Positions 12,201 through 25,800 are shown, numbered from the stretch's first letter. The stretch is 64,000 nt of DNA from Urophycis tenuis (GCA_036785325.1 JAXIVH010000007.1:11877701-11941700); one strand, 5' to 3'. Notes: a model not told the origin generated them from the letters alone. Program-made: numbers and translations.

Positions 12201-13005
12201 AGACAGAGGGCGCGAAAAGGGACCGAAACAGAGTGAAACCTGACACCTCCTTCCTGGGTCTCCTCGGGAGCAGGAAGAGGAGAAGGTCTGACACACTCCA
12301 TTCCTCCTCACACCCATCCTGGCCTGCTCCTCCTCCTCGCCTCCATTCCCACTCAGGGCAAAAAACACGCCAGCAAAGTGTTCATGTGACAGCACAGGAG
12401 CCCAACAGGTACATGCCCCCCCCCCCCTCCCCCCCCTCCCCCTCACGGCGCTGCTGCCACGGGCCGCGACACAGGAAGTGGCTGCGATTACAGGAAGTAG
12501 ACGAGAGTCTCTGGAATGGAAGCCGTTCCAGCGACAAACAGGAAAGGCCCTGGGTTGAAAAAAACCAAAACACAAAAGCCCGAGCAGGAGGCGGGCCGCT
12601 GGTCAGGTCAGCCCCCGGTCGCCTCCCACCAGGGCCCGGCCCCCCGACTCCTGGGGGGGAGAATAAGAAACCTGGTGAAGCCTGAGGAGCCAGGAGACGG
12701 TCCCCCCTCTCTCCCTCCTCCCCCGCCTGCAGGAGCAGGATCTCAGTTTTCACACCGCAGAAGAAACACGACTCTGGGGGGGGGGGGGGGGGGGGGGGAG
12801 ACGAAGCCCAGACCTTCTGTCACACGCCAGGCTCATTGTGTTCAACGCTGCCGGCTAGCAAGGGTTGCAGTGGTGCACGTTGGATTCCTGCCGCCTGCCC
12901 CTTGAGCTTTCTCATCCTTTAACTGGCACACCACTGGGCTGCATGTTGGCGTCACCCGGGTTGTGGTGCTACTTCAGCACCAGAGTGACGCGCGTCACGC
13001 CCAGC
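12201..13005. other. Intergenic sequence
   Basis: GC-rich with a G run of 23 at 12776-12798. No recognisable gene. Confidence 0.4.
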
Positions 13006-13499
13006 GGACTGGCTGCTCACTGGGCCCCCCAGAGGGACACACACTGGCTGCTCACTGGGCCCTCCAGAGGGACACACACTGGCTGCTCACTGGGCCCTCC
13101 AGAGGGACACACACTGGCTGCTCACTGGGCCCTCCAGAGGGACACACACTGGCTGCTCACTGGGCCCCCCAGAGGGACACACACTGGCTGCTCACTGGGC
13201 CCCCCAGAGGGACACACACTGGCTGCTCACTGTGCCCCTCCAGAGGGACACACACTGGCTGCTCACTGGGCCCTCCAGAGGGACACACACTGGCTGCTCA
13301 CTGTGTCCTCCAGAGGGACACACACTGGCTGCTCACTGGGCCCCCCAGAGGGACACACACTGGCTGCTCACTGGGCTCTCCAGAGGGACACACACTGGCT
13401 GCTCACTGTGTCCTCCAGAGGGACACACACTGGCTGCTCACTGGGCCTCCCAGAGGGACACACACTGGCTGCTCACTGTGTCCTCCAGAGGGACACACA
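13006..13499. repeat. 35-bp minisatellite, about 14 copies
   Basis: The unit is ggctgctcactgggccc plus yccagagggacacacact. The period is not a multiple of three, so the array reads through all three frames in turn and still has no stop. That explains the overlapping 150-270 codon open frames here. Confidence 0.96.
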
Positions 13500-14573
13500 G
13501 GGTTTTTCAGGTGCGTCTCGTTGGCGAGCAGGCAGACGGGTGGCAGGTTGCTCCAGGGCGCCTACGGGTGGACGGGCGGTCCCTTGGGGATTTGAACCCG
13601 AACCTTCCGTCCGGGGGAGCACATCGTCCTGGCTCAGCATGGACCTTTCCAAGCTCGCACGGCGAGTCTGAAGCCCGCTAACGAGAGGCCTTGGTGGGCC
13701 TTTGTCACGGACGCAACCGGCGGACCATAGAGCAGCTGGGGGGGGAGGGAGGGGGGAGGGAGGGAGGGAGGGATAACCTCAACTTAATTTGGGCTCCGCC
13801 AACCGGGCCAAACGACACACCCCGCTTCACGGCATGATGGGAGCTAGGGCCCCCCCCGCCCCCCCAGGAGTCCAGACCAGGTCAGCGGCCATGTTGAGGG
13901 ACAAGGAATACAATCAACTCAAACCAACCGGCTGGTTTGACCAATCAGAATCCGGAACAGAGGGGTGCGTGTGTGTGTGTGTGCGTGTGTGTGTGTGTGA
14001 AAGGGGCGGGGCTATGAATTGGGCCACTCTCAGCGTCGCATCCCAGTGGGCCTTTGTGAGGAAGAGGAGAGATCCACAAAACCAGGTTAATTGGAATGAT
14101 CAGCACTGGAAATGATGGCGTTCACACACACAGACACACGCACACACGCACACGCACACGCGAGCACAACACACACACACACACAGCTGTTCAGAAACCA
14201 CAGATCAGGTTGCTGTGGAGAACAGTAGCAGAACGTCTACATTGTAACACCTTGCTATCCTCGTATCCTGACCCCCGATCTTAACTTGACCTCTGACCTC
14301 GTCATTGCACACACAGCTCTGGGTCACGCTGGCACGAGCTGTGTCCCTGTTTCGTTTGTTTCATTTATGAGTTCAGGAGGTTTGTGTAGAGACATTCAGG
14401 CTCTACTCCCACAAAGTCCATCGAGCAGCCAGATGATTACACTCCCAAAGGGAAGGTCCTGAGTTCGAACCCTAGATGAATGTATTCTATACATGATTGA
14501 GTCATTCAGCTTCATAGAAAATAAGTCACTTATCAAGAGGGACTTGGTCTATTCAGATCCATACTATTAGGAG
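13500..14573. other. Intergenic, with tRNA-like SINE fragments and facing GT/CA tracts
   Basis: GT repeats near 13967-13998 face CA repeats near 14125-14185. A Pol III B-box-like gagttcgaaccct at 14461-14473 and a reverse B-box-like motif near 13590-13605 suggest tRNA-derived SINE remnants. No protein gene seen. Confidence 0.4.
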
Positions 14574-15346
14574 CAGGTAGGGGTTAGACAGTCCAGAGAC
14601 AGGTCTTTACAGAGCAGGTAGGGGTTAGACAGTACAGAGACAGGTCATTCAGGAGTAGGTAGGGGTTAGACAGTCCAGAGACAGGTCATTACAGAGCAGG
14701 TAGGGGTTAGACAGTACAGAGACAGGTCATTCAGGAGTAGGTAGGGGTTAGACAGTCCAGAGACAGGTCATTAAGGAGCAGGTAGAGGTTAGACAGTACA
14801 GAGACAGGTAATTAAGGAGCAGGTAGAGGTTAGACAGTACAGAGACAGGTCATTAAGGAGCAGGTAGGGGTTAGATGTACAGAGACAGGTCATTAAGGAG
14901 CAGGTAGGGGTTAGACAGTACAGAGACAGGTCATTAAGGAGCAGGTAGGGGTTAGACAGTACAGAGACAGGTCATTAGGAAGCAGGTAGGGGTTAGACAG
15001 TACAGAGACAGGTCAATAAGAAGCAGGTAGGGGTTAGATAGTAGAGAGACAGGTCATTAAGGAGCAGGAAGGGGTTAGATAGTACAGAGACAGGTAATTA
15101 AGGAGCAGGTAGGGGTTAGACAGTAGAGAGACAGGTCATTAAGGAGCAGGTAGGGGTTAGACAGTACAGAGACAGGTCATTAGGGAGCAGGTAGGGGTTA
15201 GACAGTACAGAGACAGGTCAATAAGAAGCAGGTAGGGGTTAGATAGTACAGAGACAGGTCATTAAAGAGCAGGTAGGGGTTAGATAGTAGAGAGACAGGT
15301 CATTAAGGAGCAGGTAGGGGTTAGACAGTAGAGAGACAGGTAGGGG
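14574..15346. repeat. 41-bp minisatellite, about 19 copies
   Basis: The unit is gagcaggtaggggttagaca plus gtacagagacaggtcattaag. There are frequent single-base changes (ATTAAG/AATAAG/ATTCAG) and some two-unit alternation, consistent with higher-order duplication. Confidence 0.96.
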
Positions 15347-15750
15347 TTAGGGGGGCATGCTGTAGGGTGGCTACACGTAAACTGTGGACGGACAATGTGG
15401 TGTTCAGGAGGAGGGACTGGAGTGATACTTAGTGTAGAGGTGTGAGTCAGTGTGTGTAGGAGTGTGTTACTGTGTGTACCGTGTGGGGTGTGTGTCGCGG
15501 TGCGAGGTGTCACTGTGAGGAGCAGTGTGTGTTAGGTACGTGGGTGAGGGGCGTTTTAGGGGGCAGAGGAGCAGTAGGATGGAACAGCCATGTTGAGAAG
15601 CCATGTTCAGCCTACATGCTAACATCATGCTAGTCCCCCCCACACACACACATTTCTGTGTGTGGGCAGAACAAAAGAACCGGCTGAAGTGGTTTCAGTG
15701 TGAGGAGACTCAGTTTGGCTCGGTGAGGCAGTTTGCTGCTGGGACAACCG

Positions 15751-15772
15751 GTGCCTTCTGGGTAATGTAGTC
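15751..15772 (-). promoter_or_regulatory. ZNF143/SBS-like site
   Basis: On the minus strand this reads GACTACATTACCCAGAAGGC, matching the ZNF143/THAP11 composite site described at many vertebrate promoters. It is not next to a known start in this window. On the plus strand a good donor sequence (CAAG|gtgagc) follows about 38 bp downstream, so an unrecognised non-coding transcript could begin here. Confidence 0.35.
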
Positions 15773-16284
15773 CCCTTTCGCCTTCCTCGCCGCCTGCGCG
15801 TGTTTCAAGGTGAGCATTAGAGCTCCCACGGCCAACAGCGAGAGAGGAAGAGGAGGGGAGGAGCACTGCAACCCAGCGTCGCCATGGCAACCACTACATC
15901 CTACATCTCTCTCTCTCCCACTGAGCGCCATGGCGATCGGCCCAGTTCGCCGGGAACAGTGTGAGGTCACTGTTTCCACGGTAACGGCCCAGCTGAGCTG
16001 TAATCTGTCCTTGTTTATGCGCTGCAGAAAGAGGATCGAGGGGAGGGGAGGGGGGAGGAGAGCGTGCATGGCGTGTGCACCGAAGAGCGTGCACGTGTGT
16101 AAGAGTACCGCCCCCCCCCCCCCCCCCCACACTCTTCTTCAACAGCAAATTTACAATCATGCAGTGCAGCACACGCATGATGCAGGCAGAGACGAAAGAA
16201 AGAGCTGCTTCAGGGAGGGAGGGAGGGAGGTCATGTGACCAGACCGCCATTTCACTGCCGCCCCCCCTCCCCCGGGGACCGCGG

Positions 16285-16395
16285 CTCGATGGCTCAACCT
16301 GCCCATGTGCTAACCCTGTGAGCGGTAGAAGACCGCAGGTTCGATTCCCACCTGCCCCGTTGTCCGCGACACCACGGCCCCTCCCCCTTCAGCCG
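16285..16395 (+). mobile_element. tRNA-derived SINE fragment
   Basis: gctcgatggctcaacc followed about 40 bp later by a Pol III B-box match (ggttcgattccc at 16338-16349) resembles a tRNA head. No full SINE tail could be delimited. Confidence 0.45.
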
Positions 16396-17140
16396 CCCCC
16401 TCGTGTCCACAAAGGCACCACAAAAAAATAAACCCCATCAAAAATATGCATACTTAATAAACATACCCGAGTAACCGAGTTAATGTCTTCCCAAGCCGCA
16501 GAAACACGGGAATCGTACCGGCACCCCGCCCCTTCATACATCTCCCCCTCTCCCTTCCTTACAAAAAAAAAATCCCTGAAAAAAACCCCCCTCTCCCTTC
16601 CACATCATTCAAATGCTGCAGTGGCAGGGGATTGGTCGACAGGGGGCAGTAGGCGGGGACAGCGTAAGCCAATCAGACGACGCCAGTTCATCCCAACCCC
16701 CCTTCCTGTGATAAATATTCAACCAGCTCTAACGATACCCTCCCTCCCCCATCTTATAAAGCACAAGCATACGGTCACAGTGAAAGACCCGCCCTCCCCC
16801 CCCCCCCCCCCCCCCACACACACGCGCTAGCAGCAGCCAGTGTTTCGGCTTCTCAACATGGAGGACGAGAGCTTTGTCGATCACACAATAGCAGCGCTAC
16901 GCTCCCGCCTCCTTCCTGCATCTCTGCCCTTTCATCTTCTGCCCCTCCCCCCCCCAACACACACACACACACACACTCCTTGTTAACCCCTCGCTCACCG
17001 CTAGGCTAACAGCAGTGCTAGTCTGTACCAACGTGCAGATGGTTGAATGGAAGGTTCACTCCTACTACTACTAATACTAGTACTACTGCTACGGTTGTGA
17101 AATTACTCCAGAAACATCAGGTATATATTTCAAGACAAAG

Positions 17141-17146
17141 TTTATT
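17141..17146 (-). terminator. phb2: AATAAA poly(A) signal of phb2
   Basis: tttatt on the plus strand, about 550 nt beyond the phb2 stop codon. The intervening segment is taken as 3' UTR. Confidence 0.6.
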
Positions 17147-17601
17147 TCCGCAGTAATGTTTTTCCACACATGTTTCGGTGTCACTAGAAAAGAACATTAG
17201 ATTTGAAGGTTGGCCCCTCAGAATCACCAGACAGACGTGTCACTTTAGTGCAGTAAACAAACCTCACCATGCGCCAGTTTGAGTTCCAAATAAAAAGACA
17301 TTTACTGGTTTGACCCACAGAGAACCTGCAGAACGTCTGACGGCCCGGACGTCTTCTGGGGAACCTCGGGACGCCCCTGGCCAAGCGTTCCCCCCGGCGG
17401 AACCACGCGGTTCCCGAGCTAACGTTCTGCGGACGGGAGGGGGGGCCCCCCGCGCGCCAGCGGGTTCTAGAAGAAGTGCGCTTAGAGTCTAGACACCCGG
17501 CCGTCACCATAGCAACAACTTAAATAAAACTAAAGGGAAAGAAACATGTCCGAGCAACGCAACCGGTTGGGGATTAGGAGTCCAGTTACTGACAGAAGCG
17601 C

Positions 17602-17641
<40 letters not shown>

Positions 17642-17697
17642 TACTGCAGAGATCAATCGGACCGAAGGAATGCAAATTCTTCATGGCGGGCTTCCTC
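17147..17697 (-). other. phb2: phb2 3' untranslated region (inferred)
   Basis: Non-coding sequence between the stop codon and the AATAAA. It includes a (GT)n tract at 17604-17638 (AC in the mRNA sense). Confidence 0.55.
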
Positions 17698-17713
17698 TTA
17701 CTTCAGATTCAAA
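17698..17713 (-). CDS. phb2: phb2 coding exon 10 and stop
   Basis: After a strong pyrimidine tract and TCCCCAG acceptor the exon completes an Asn codon, encodes LNLK and stops at TAA (17700-17698). The very short last exon was chosen because its phase fits exon 9 without the extra base. Confidence 0.7.
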
Positions 17714-20700
17714 CTGGGGAGGAGAGAGAGAGAGAGAAATGACAGTTCATCTCTGCTCACATGGGTGGTTAGGTTTGGCTAGAAAGCAGAAGAAGAAGAC
17801 GATCACAGTGAAGTCCCACAGTCACGAGTTCCTCTTTAACGGGGTACGGCGGTACGGCGGTCCAGCCCCCCCCCCCCCCGGCATCCCCCGGCCCCCCGCC
17901 AGGTGTGGACCTGATCAGCCGCGACGGGCTGCTTCAAGCCCCCACCCTTTAGTGACATCACAAGGGGGACGCCTCCACCCAGACGTGCTGCAGGACAGCC
18001 CCCCCCCCCCCCCCCCCAGAACCCCTTCCCATAATGTGCGGGTGGGCAGGACTTACTTGTTGAAGGTGCTGTTGTCATTGAGGTTCAGCACCAGGCTGTC
18101 GGCGCTCAGGTAGACCTTGTTCTGGGACTGGGCGATCTACAGGTGGAGACAGAAGAGCGTCAGACCCCCACCGTGATGCACGACGCCGGGCCGGGGGGCG
18201 TTAGGACCACCCCCTGGACCACCCCCTGGAACCGGAGCCAGCATCTCTCAGGCAAACGCTACGGCACAGTCTGTAGGTCAAGCCCCTCGTTAGGAGGACC
18301 TGCTGAGCAGCGACAAACTGCATTCATTAGACCACGCTGCATTACCGCGTAGCCATTACAAATGGGTCTGTTGTGGTTTAATGGACCGTGTGTAAATGAG
18401 TGCACTGTCTGTTGTGCGGCCCACAAAATGGCTGCCGTCAACGTGCCCCCGCTGGGCTCTGCGGAGCGGCGCGTGGACCAGCCTGGCGTTCAATAAGCTA
18501 ACACCCGTGATACCCCCTCTCCGCCACGCCGTCAATTATTCACTCGTTTCCGACACGGAGAGGCGGGTCGCCGTGGCAACGCGTCCCCGCCATCTGAAGA
18601 GCTGATGACTCTCTCCTGGGGGAAGGCGGAGGAGCGCGGAGCCGGAGAGCGCTCTGAGTACCGGAGGGGATGGTTTACACAGAGCCCGGGGCGGGCGTGG
18701 ATTAACCCCACAGCCAGCCTCGGTCATACCTCCCACCCGTGACTGAACCGGTTTCCCAGAACTGCGGGTCTACTGTTCTACTGAGTGTTCTGCTGAGGCC
18801 CGGCTGACCCTCCTCCCCTGAACCCTCATCTGGGTAGAACCTCGCAGAACAACACCGGGGAGACGCGGTTCAAACGCCGCCCCGCCCCCTCCAGCGGGAG
18901 GAGCTGATAGGCTGAGAGGCGGGCGCTGGCGGGCTTCTGATTGGTCCAGCCCGACTCCTCTGCTAACATCAGCAGCAGTAATAGGAGTCAGTAAGGTGAG
19001 GAGGAGGAGAAGGAGGAAGAGGAGGAGCTCCTCCCACTGTGTGTCATGAAGAAGAAGCAGATGCTGCTGGGGCGAGTTAGAACAGGTCTGACTGCACAGA
19101 GAGGAGAGAGAGAGGAGAGAGAGGGGAGAGAGAGGGGAGAGAGAAGAGAGGAGAGAGAGAGAGAGGAGAGAGAGAGGTGGGAGAAGAAAGACAGGAGAGA
19201 GAAAATGTACATACACACAGGTACATGGAGACATGTACCTGTGTGCATGTCATGGCGTGTGTGTGCATGTGTGTGTGTGTTTGCACGTGTGTGTGCACCT
19301 GTGTGCGCGCGCGTGTGAGTGTGTGTGTGTGTGTGCGTACACGTGTGTGTGCACCTGTGTGCGTGTGCATGTGTGCACGTGTGTGTGTGCGTGTGCGTAC
19401 CGTCTTGGCGATGCTCTGCGCGGCGCGGATCTTGCGCAGCTTCAGGTAACCGGGGTTCTTGGTCACGGCCTCGCCCAGCTGTCAATCAAAAACACACAGA
19501 CTCAAGGCGGGTTCTCGGCGAGACGCAGCGCCTCCCTCCCACGGAGCGGGCCCGAGGACCGCCCCGCGGCTCTCCTCAAACAGGCCCGACCGCCGCCATC
19601 ATTCCAAGGAACGCTCCACCTGTCCCTGGCGGGGGCCTGGGCGGGGCCTGGCGTGGGGATCAGAGTGGCTACAGTTGCTCCTGTACACAAACACAGCGGG
19701 CTCGTTTGTCTGGCACGCTGCCTCTCCTCAGACAATACGGTGCGTCATCCCGTTTGTGTTCCACAAGCCATATGAAACCAATTGCCGATTCCGAGTCACA
19801 CCCAGGCTAAGTGGAACAGTTGCGCAAAATTTTAATAAATAACACAAAAGCATTCCTGATGGACGTGTTTCAACGCCGGCTCTAACAGACTCCAGATCCT
19901 CCTGTTGATAAGGAGGAGGTCCTCTCCTGTGTTTGGGGACCGGGCGCAGCGGCATCCTTCACGCCGACGCCGTCCCACCTTCATGGCAACATGTGGCCAG
20001 TGGTTACACTCGTCTTTGTCGTAAGCCGCGAACCTCTGCTGCAAAGCTCCCTCCTCTCCGTCACCCTCACGGCCTCGTCTTCGCACGTCAACCAGACGGC
20101 GTTCTGGGGCGTTTCCCGCGCTGCCCGCTTCAGAGGCCGACAGCGAGAGCTCATCATGACCAAGTGACCAGGAGGGGGGGGGGGGGGGGGCTGCGTGTGG
20201 ATAAGTGCCTCAGCAGGTGGGGCCACCTGACTCAGGGCTCTTTGCGCCCGTGACACCCTGTAATAAACTCAACTGTTCCTCCGAGGGACCTCGGAGCACA
20301 CCAGGGGACGGCCTGAGCCCACTCTCTCCAGCCAGACTCCAACCAGACTCACAAGCTGCTCAGCAACGCTGAGCTGGCAGAGGTGGAGTAGGTGGAGTCC
20401 ATCACAGGAGTGATGACCAGTGACTACAGAGAGCAGAATCTCTGAAGGTCACTGGGTTTGACCTTGGGATTTGGAGGCGGGTTTGGTCTGCGTCTTCAGC
20501 TTTCCCTTGCCCAAAGAACCTCGTTCGCCCACTAGCCATAAGAGACCAGCTAGCTTGATAGCCATAAGTGGATAGCCAATAGGCTAATCACTCAGGGCTA
20601 CCAAGCAAGCACGAAGCACATACGGCCATTTAGCAAGCTAGCGTAAGTGAGTAGCAAGCTCAATAACCCTAAAGGACTGGCGAGTCATCAGGGACTCGTG

Positions 20701-21144
20701 TAACGCCCCGTGTCCTTTCCTGACCTCCATTGGAAAAACGTCACGAGGTCACGAGGAAAGACAGGAAGGAGAACCCCTGAGGACTCCGGACCACCAGGGG
20801 AGACGAGAACCCTTCCAGGGCAGGTGGAGCTGCCTCCACCCGTGGGTACCAGCACCACGTGTACCAGGTGGAGGTGGAGCTGCAACGCTCCAGAGATGCT
20901 CCACTGAAGGAGCTTCTGAGATCCTCACGCTCTCTGCCCGGGTCGGTTCACGACGGCGCTGTGAACATGGAGAGCCCCGGCCAGCCCACTCGCCACCTGG
21001 GGGGGGGGGAGAGACTCACCATTTTTGCGGCCTCTGCTTCTCCTTCTGCCTGGATGATCTTCTGTCTCTGGTCCTGCTTGGCCTTCTCAACGTAGAACTG
21101 AGCCCTCTGGGCCTCCTGCTGGGCTGGAGGAGGACCACGCACAC

Positions 21145-21202
<58 letters not shown>

Positions 21203-22824
21203 GCACACACGCACGCACACACGCACGCACGTCAGGCTCAGGGCGTCACAGGGGAAATATCTGAGGATACAACCAGATGAACAACACCCCTGCATGCTAA
21301 TTGGTATGGTCCTACTATAACTATTTAATTCCCAAATCAAAACTGTGATTCCATCTTCACTCTCTGGGTTTCGCCAACTAGACTAGTTCTTCTCTTACAT
21401 AGAACCATTGTGGCACAGGGCAATAGCACCATCTAGTGGACGGCAACGTGACACCAAGTCTGCGTCATGAACAGCAATGGCAAAAGGAACAAATGGTCCA
21501 ACTGTCTGAATTCATCAGATTATCCCAGAGTTTGCAGTGCATTGCAAATACCAAGAGCATTCAAGGACTATATAGGGAGCACACAGCAGAACTAAAGGGT
21601 GCGTTTGATCAGTTTGATTCAATCTAATATCTAAAAAGATTTAGAAATTAAATGGAGGTATTTCAGGCGGACAGCTTCCATTCTGTTCCGTTTCAGTACA
21701 GCCAGTTCTCAAAACAAGTGGTTTGAGTAATCCTTAGCATCACATGTTAGACGTGTGGACCACAGCCTGTCCCTCAGCGGTGTCCTCACCGTGAGACGCC
21801 CTGCAGCCGGTCCTGGTCCCAGCGCCGCTCTGAACCGGGCATGTCTGCGCTGGCTCGCTAATTCCTTCGTCAGGCTACACCTGTAACTTACCTTCAGCTT
21901 TTAAGAGAACCATTCCTATGGTTTTTAATGACTGGCCTGAAAATGAGATTCAACTTGCCTCGTGTAATAGTCTTTAACCAGCAGCACTAGGACTTACTGT
22001 GTGTGTGTACCAGTATGATACCAGTACACACTGTGGGACCATGTTATCCATACAGACCTGCAGTGCATTGCTAGTACATGTGTATCAGCATGTTTTAACA
22101 GAACATACTCTGTAATACTGCAGTACCTTGTTCAATCTGTACTGACTTGCAGCAGGTCCTATGGTACTACTAGTATGCACCAGTGAGTGTGTACCAGTAA
22201 ATAGTACCAGGAGTTACTGAGAGTGTACTGGTAGATACTGCATGTGTACCAGTACCACATGCTGTGTACCAGCACCGTGTGTACCAGCGCCGTGTGTACC
22301 AGCACCGTGTGTACCAGTACTGTGTACCAGTACTGTGTGTACCAGTACTGTGTGTGTCCCTCCGTACCGACTTGCTTGGCCTCCACAGCGGCTGTGTACT
22401 CGCGGCTGAAGCTGAGCTCTGTGATGGCCACGTCGTCCAGGATTATGTTGAAGTCCTTGGCCCGCTCAAACAGGTCCCGGCGGATCAGCAGAGACACCTG
22501 GGGGGGAGGGGAGGAGACAGAGCTCAGGTGACTCCGCCCCCCGCTGTCATAGCCACGCCCCTTGGCAACACCCCGTCTCCGGTAGCGTCAGCTCCAGGCC
22601 GTTTCCCACAGTGTTTTAAGGGACTTGTTATTGTTTACGTCGTCAGTGCAGCAAAGCTACGGGTTTAACATCTGTACTCTGGACTTATTCGGTTATGCAT
22701 TTATGACCATAAATAGTGTGTGTGTGTGTGTCTCCAGTTGATGTTTACATTCAGCAGACGCTTTTATCCAAAGCGACTTACAATAAGTATGTCCAGTGGG
22801 TACCTGTGTGTGTGTGTGTGTCCA

Positions 22825-22855
<31 letters not shown>

Positions 22856-25800
22856 GTGTGTACCTGTGTGTGTCCAGTATGTACCTGTATGTGTCCAGCG
22901 TGTGTGTACCTGTGTGTGTGTGTCCAGTGTGTGTGTGTGTGTACCTGTGTGTGCGTGTCCAGTGTGTGTGTGTCTGTACCTGTGTGTGCGTGTCCAGTGT
23001 GTGTGTGTTCAGTGTGTGTGTGTCCAGTGAGTGTGTGTGTGTGTATGTGTGTCCAGTGTGTGTGTACCTGTGTGTGTGTCCAGTGTGTGTGTGTACCAGT
23101 GTGTGTGTGTGTCCAGTGAGTGTGTGTGTGTGTATGTGTGTCCAGTGTGTGTGTACCTGTGTGTGTGTCCAGTGTGTGTGTGTACCAGTGTGTGTGTGTG
23201 TGTGTGTACCTGTGTGTGTGTACCTGAGTGTGTACCTGTGTGTGTGTGTGTGTGTGTACCTGGGCCCTCTGCGTGATGAGCTGGGAGGCATTGAACTTGG
23301 CCACCACGCTCTTCAGCACCTCGTTGACGATGGACGGCAGCACGCGCTCGTCGTAGTCAGTGCCCAGCTGCTGGTACATGGTGGGCAGGTTGGAGGCCAG
23401 CGGCCGGGACAGCACACGCAGGGCGATGTTCACCATCTGGAGGTCTGCACACACACACACACACTTACATCTAAGTACCACTTGGTCTACTTCCCAGCAG
23501 GTCCCAGTCCCTGCAGGTCCCGGTCCCCAGCAGGTCCCAGTCCCTACAGGTCTCAGTCCCTGCAGGTCCCAGTCCCTGCAGGTCCCGGTCCCTGCAGGTC
23601 CCGGTCCCTGCAGGTCCCGGTCCCTGCAGGTCACAGTCCCTGCAGGTCACAGTCCCTGCAGGTCCCAGTCCCTACAGGTCCGGTCCCCAGCAGGTCCCAG
23701 TCCCTGCAGGTCAGTCCCTGCAGGTCACAGTCCCTGCAGGTCAGTCCCTACAGGTCCGGTCCCCAGCAGGTCCCGGTCCCTACAGGTCCGGTCCCCAGCA
23801 GGTCCCAGTCCCTACAGGTCCCCTCACCTTTGCTCCCAGTGAGGGAGGCGATCTTCCTGGGCCTGGCTCTGATGTCGTAGATGATGGGATACTGGAACCA
23901 CGGTACCCTGGGGAACAGAGAACCGCTTGGTTAAACACAACACCTGGGAAGTTCATTCATTCATCAGTGTTGATGCTGCCGTCACCACCCATCATCAAGT
24001 GCATAACCTGAAGCCTGGCAAGATGGGATTTAGCATCATCACTACCTCAGGAATCACAATGCCTCGCAAGGCTACACCTACACTGTAGAGTGGAGGTGTA
24101 GTTACTATACCTACACAGTAGTGGAGGTGTAGTTACTACACCTACACAGTAGAGTGGAGGTGTAGTTACTACACCTACACAGTAGAGTGGAGGTGTAGTT
24201 ACTACACCTACACAGTAGAGTGGAGGTGTAGTTACTAAACCTACACAGAAGAGTGGAGGTGTAGTTAATACACAGTAGAGTAGAGGTGTAGTTACTACAC
24301 AGTAGAGTGGAGGTGTAGTTACTACACAGTAGAGTGGAGGTGTAGTTACTACACCTACACAGTAGAGTGGAGGTGTAGTTACTACACAGTAGAGTGGAGG
24401 TGTAGTTAAGTGGAGGTGTAGTTACTACACAGTAGAGTAGAGGTGTAGTTACTATCACTAATAAACAACAGACCACATGGTGGCGTTGGCACACACAGAA
24501 CTAACTGCTGCTGGTTATCTGGTTGGTCAGCCTGGTTTGGCATGCAGTGTGCTTTACTAATCCGTCTCCGTTGAGGCATTAAGGTGCAACGAGTGTGTGT
24601 GACTGATAAATAACCACCAGACCTCTTCAGACTTTGGACTGGATCCTGTTCTCTATGGATGTCGACACTTGCTCACACATTGACAGAAAATAGTCTGTTT
24701 GCCAAAATGTAATTTCATGTCAAGTTGAGTCACAACCAAGCGGCAACATTCCATGCTGAAAAATGAAGCCCATGCGGAAGTGCAAAAACTTGCAGTTCCT
24801 CGACTGGCCGCTTGAGGCTGGCTGCAGAAAGGAGTCAACTCCCATAGACACCCATGTTAAAATGTCCAACTTTACAGCCAAAATAAACATGTTTACAGCC
24901 TGGTTCAAAAAACGGTTTTGGTGTCTTTCAGTAGTGTTCGAGTCCATGACAACTGTGAGGGGGGTGAATTTTTTTGGAATCCATTATTTTAATGCACAGA
25001 GAAGGATTTATTTTATGAATAATTAAGGGCGTGGTCAACTTGATTGGCAGCTGTCATCTGTCACCACGGCATGACCTTCACGGATTCGAGGCTTTGATTG
25101 GTCTGGCCGGAGGTAGGCGGGCTTAGAACACAGACTGAAATGTCCAAGATGGCGGCGCCCAGAAGCTCAATTTTAGGCTTCATCTCCGCTGTTAAGAATG
25201 TCTATGGGTGACGTCACGGAGGGTTTGTCCATATTTATATACAGTCTATGGTCACCACATGTGATCTCTGACCAGAAGCACAACATTACTTCTGATTAAA
25301 TCACATCACGTCCCGCCTTCTTCAATTGTTATCACACCGGCATAACAGAACTCAAACAGGTGAACCTCACGACTGATTCTTCTTCATTAACTTTACACCG
25401 TGTTCCTTTGGTCAGAAAAGGTGTCTGAATTTGAACTCTATCGCCAAGTAGGTTCGCACCTACTTGGCATTTGTCCTGGTGGTTTGTGTGCAACAGTCAA
25501 CAGAACAGTGAACAAACAAACAAAAAAACACCAACAAGACAATACAAGCAACAGTAAGTGTTACAAAGTGAATGGTGCAAGGAGTGCAAAGAGTAGGTAA
25601 ATTAACAAACGAGACAAAACAATGCACACCACCACACAGAGACAGCCGTCCACGGCGCCATCTTGGGTGTAACCAAGAATGTTGAATGGTGCGTTGCACG
25701 ATTCCAATGTTGAACCGTAAGGGCCATCGTGCCAAGATGAAGTGTAAAACCACACACCCCTCACACGGGACCCCCCCCCCCCCGCTGCGGCCCACCCACC

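Larger units (their letters stand above)
15347..17140. other. Intergenic between ptma and phb2
   Basis: Contains C runs of 18 (16111-16128) and about 20 (16796-16815), a ZNF143-like site at 15751-15772 and a tRNA-like SINE fragment around 16285-16395. No supported coding exon. Confidence 0.4.

Noticed and set aside
12865..13681. Open frames of 149-268 codons with CSLGPPEGHT-type repeats
   Set aside because: The 35-bp unit is read in all three frames in rotation and happens to lack stops. No protein family recognised.
14574..15346. Telomere-like GGGGTTAG motifs
   Set aside because: The motif occurs once per 41-bp unit, not as tandem TTAGGG, so this is not an interstitial telomere block.
16285..16395. 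Functional tRNA gene
   Set aside because: A B box is present, but a paired acceptor stem and a proper anticodon arm could not be drawn. A SINE remnant is more likely.
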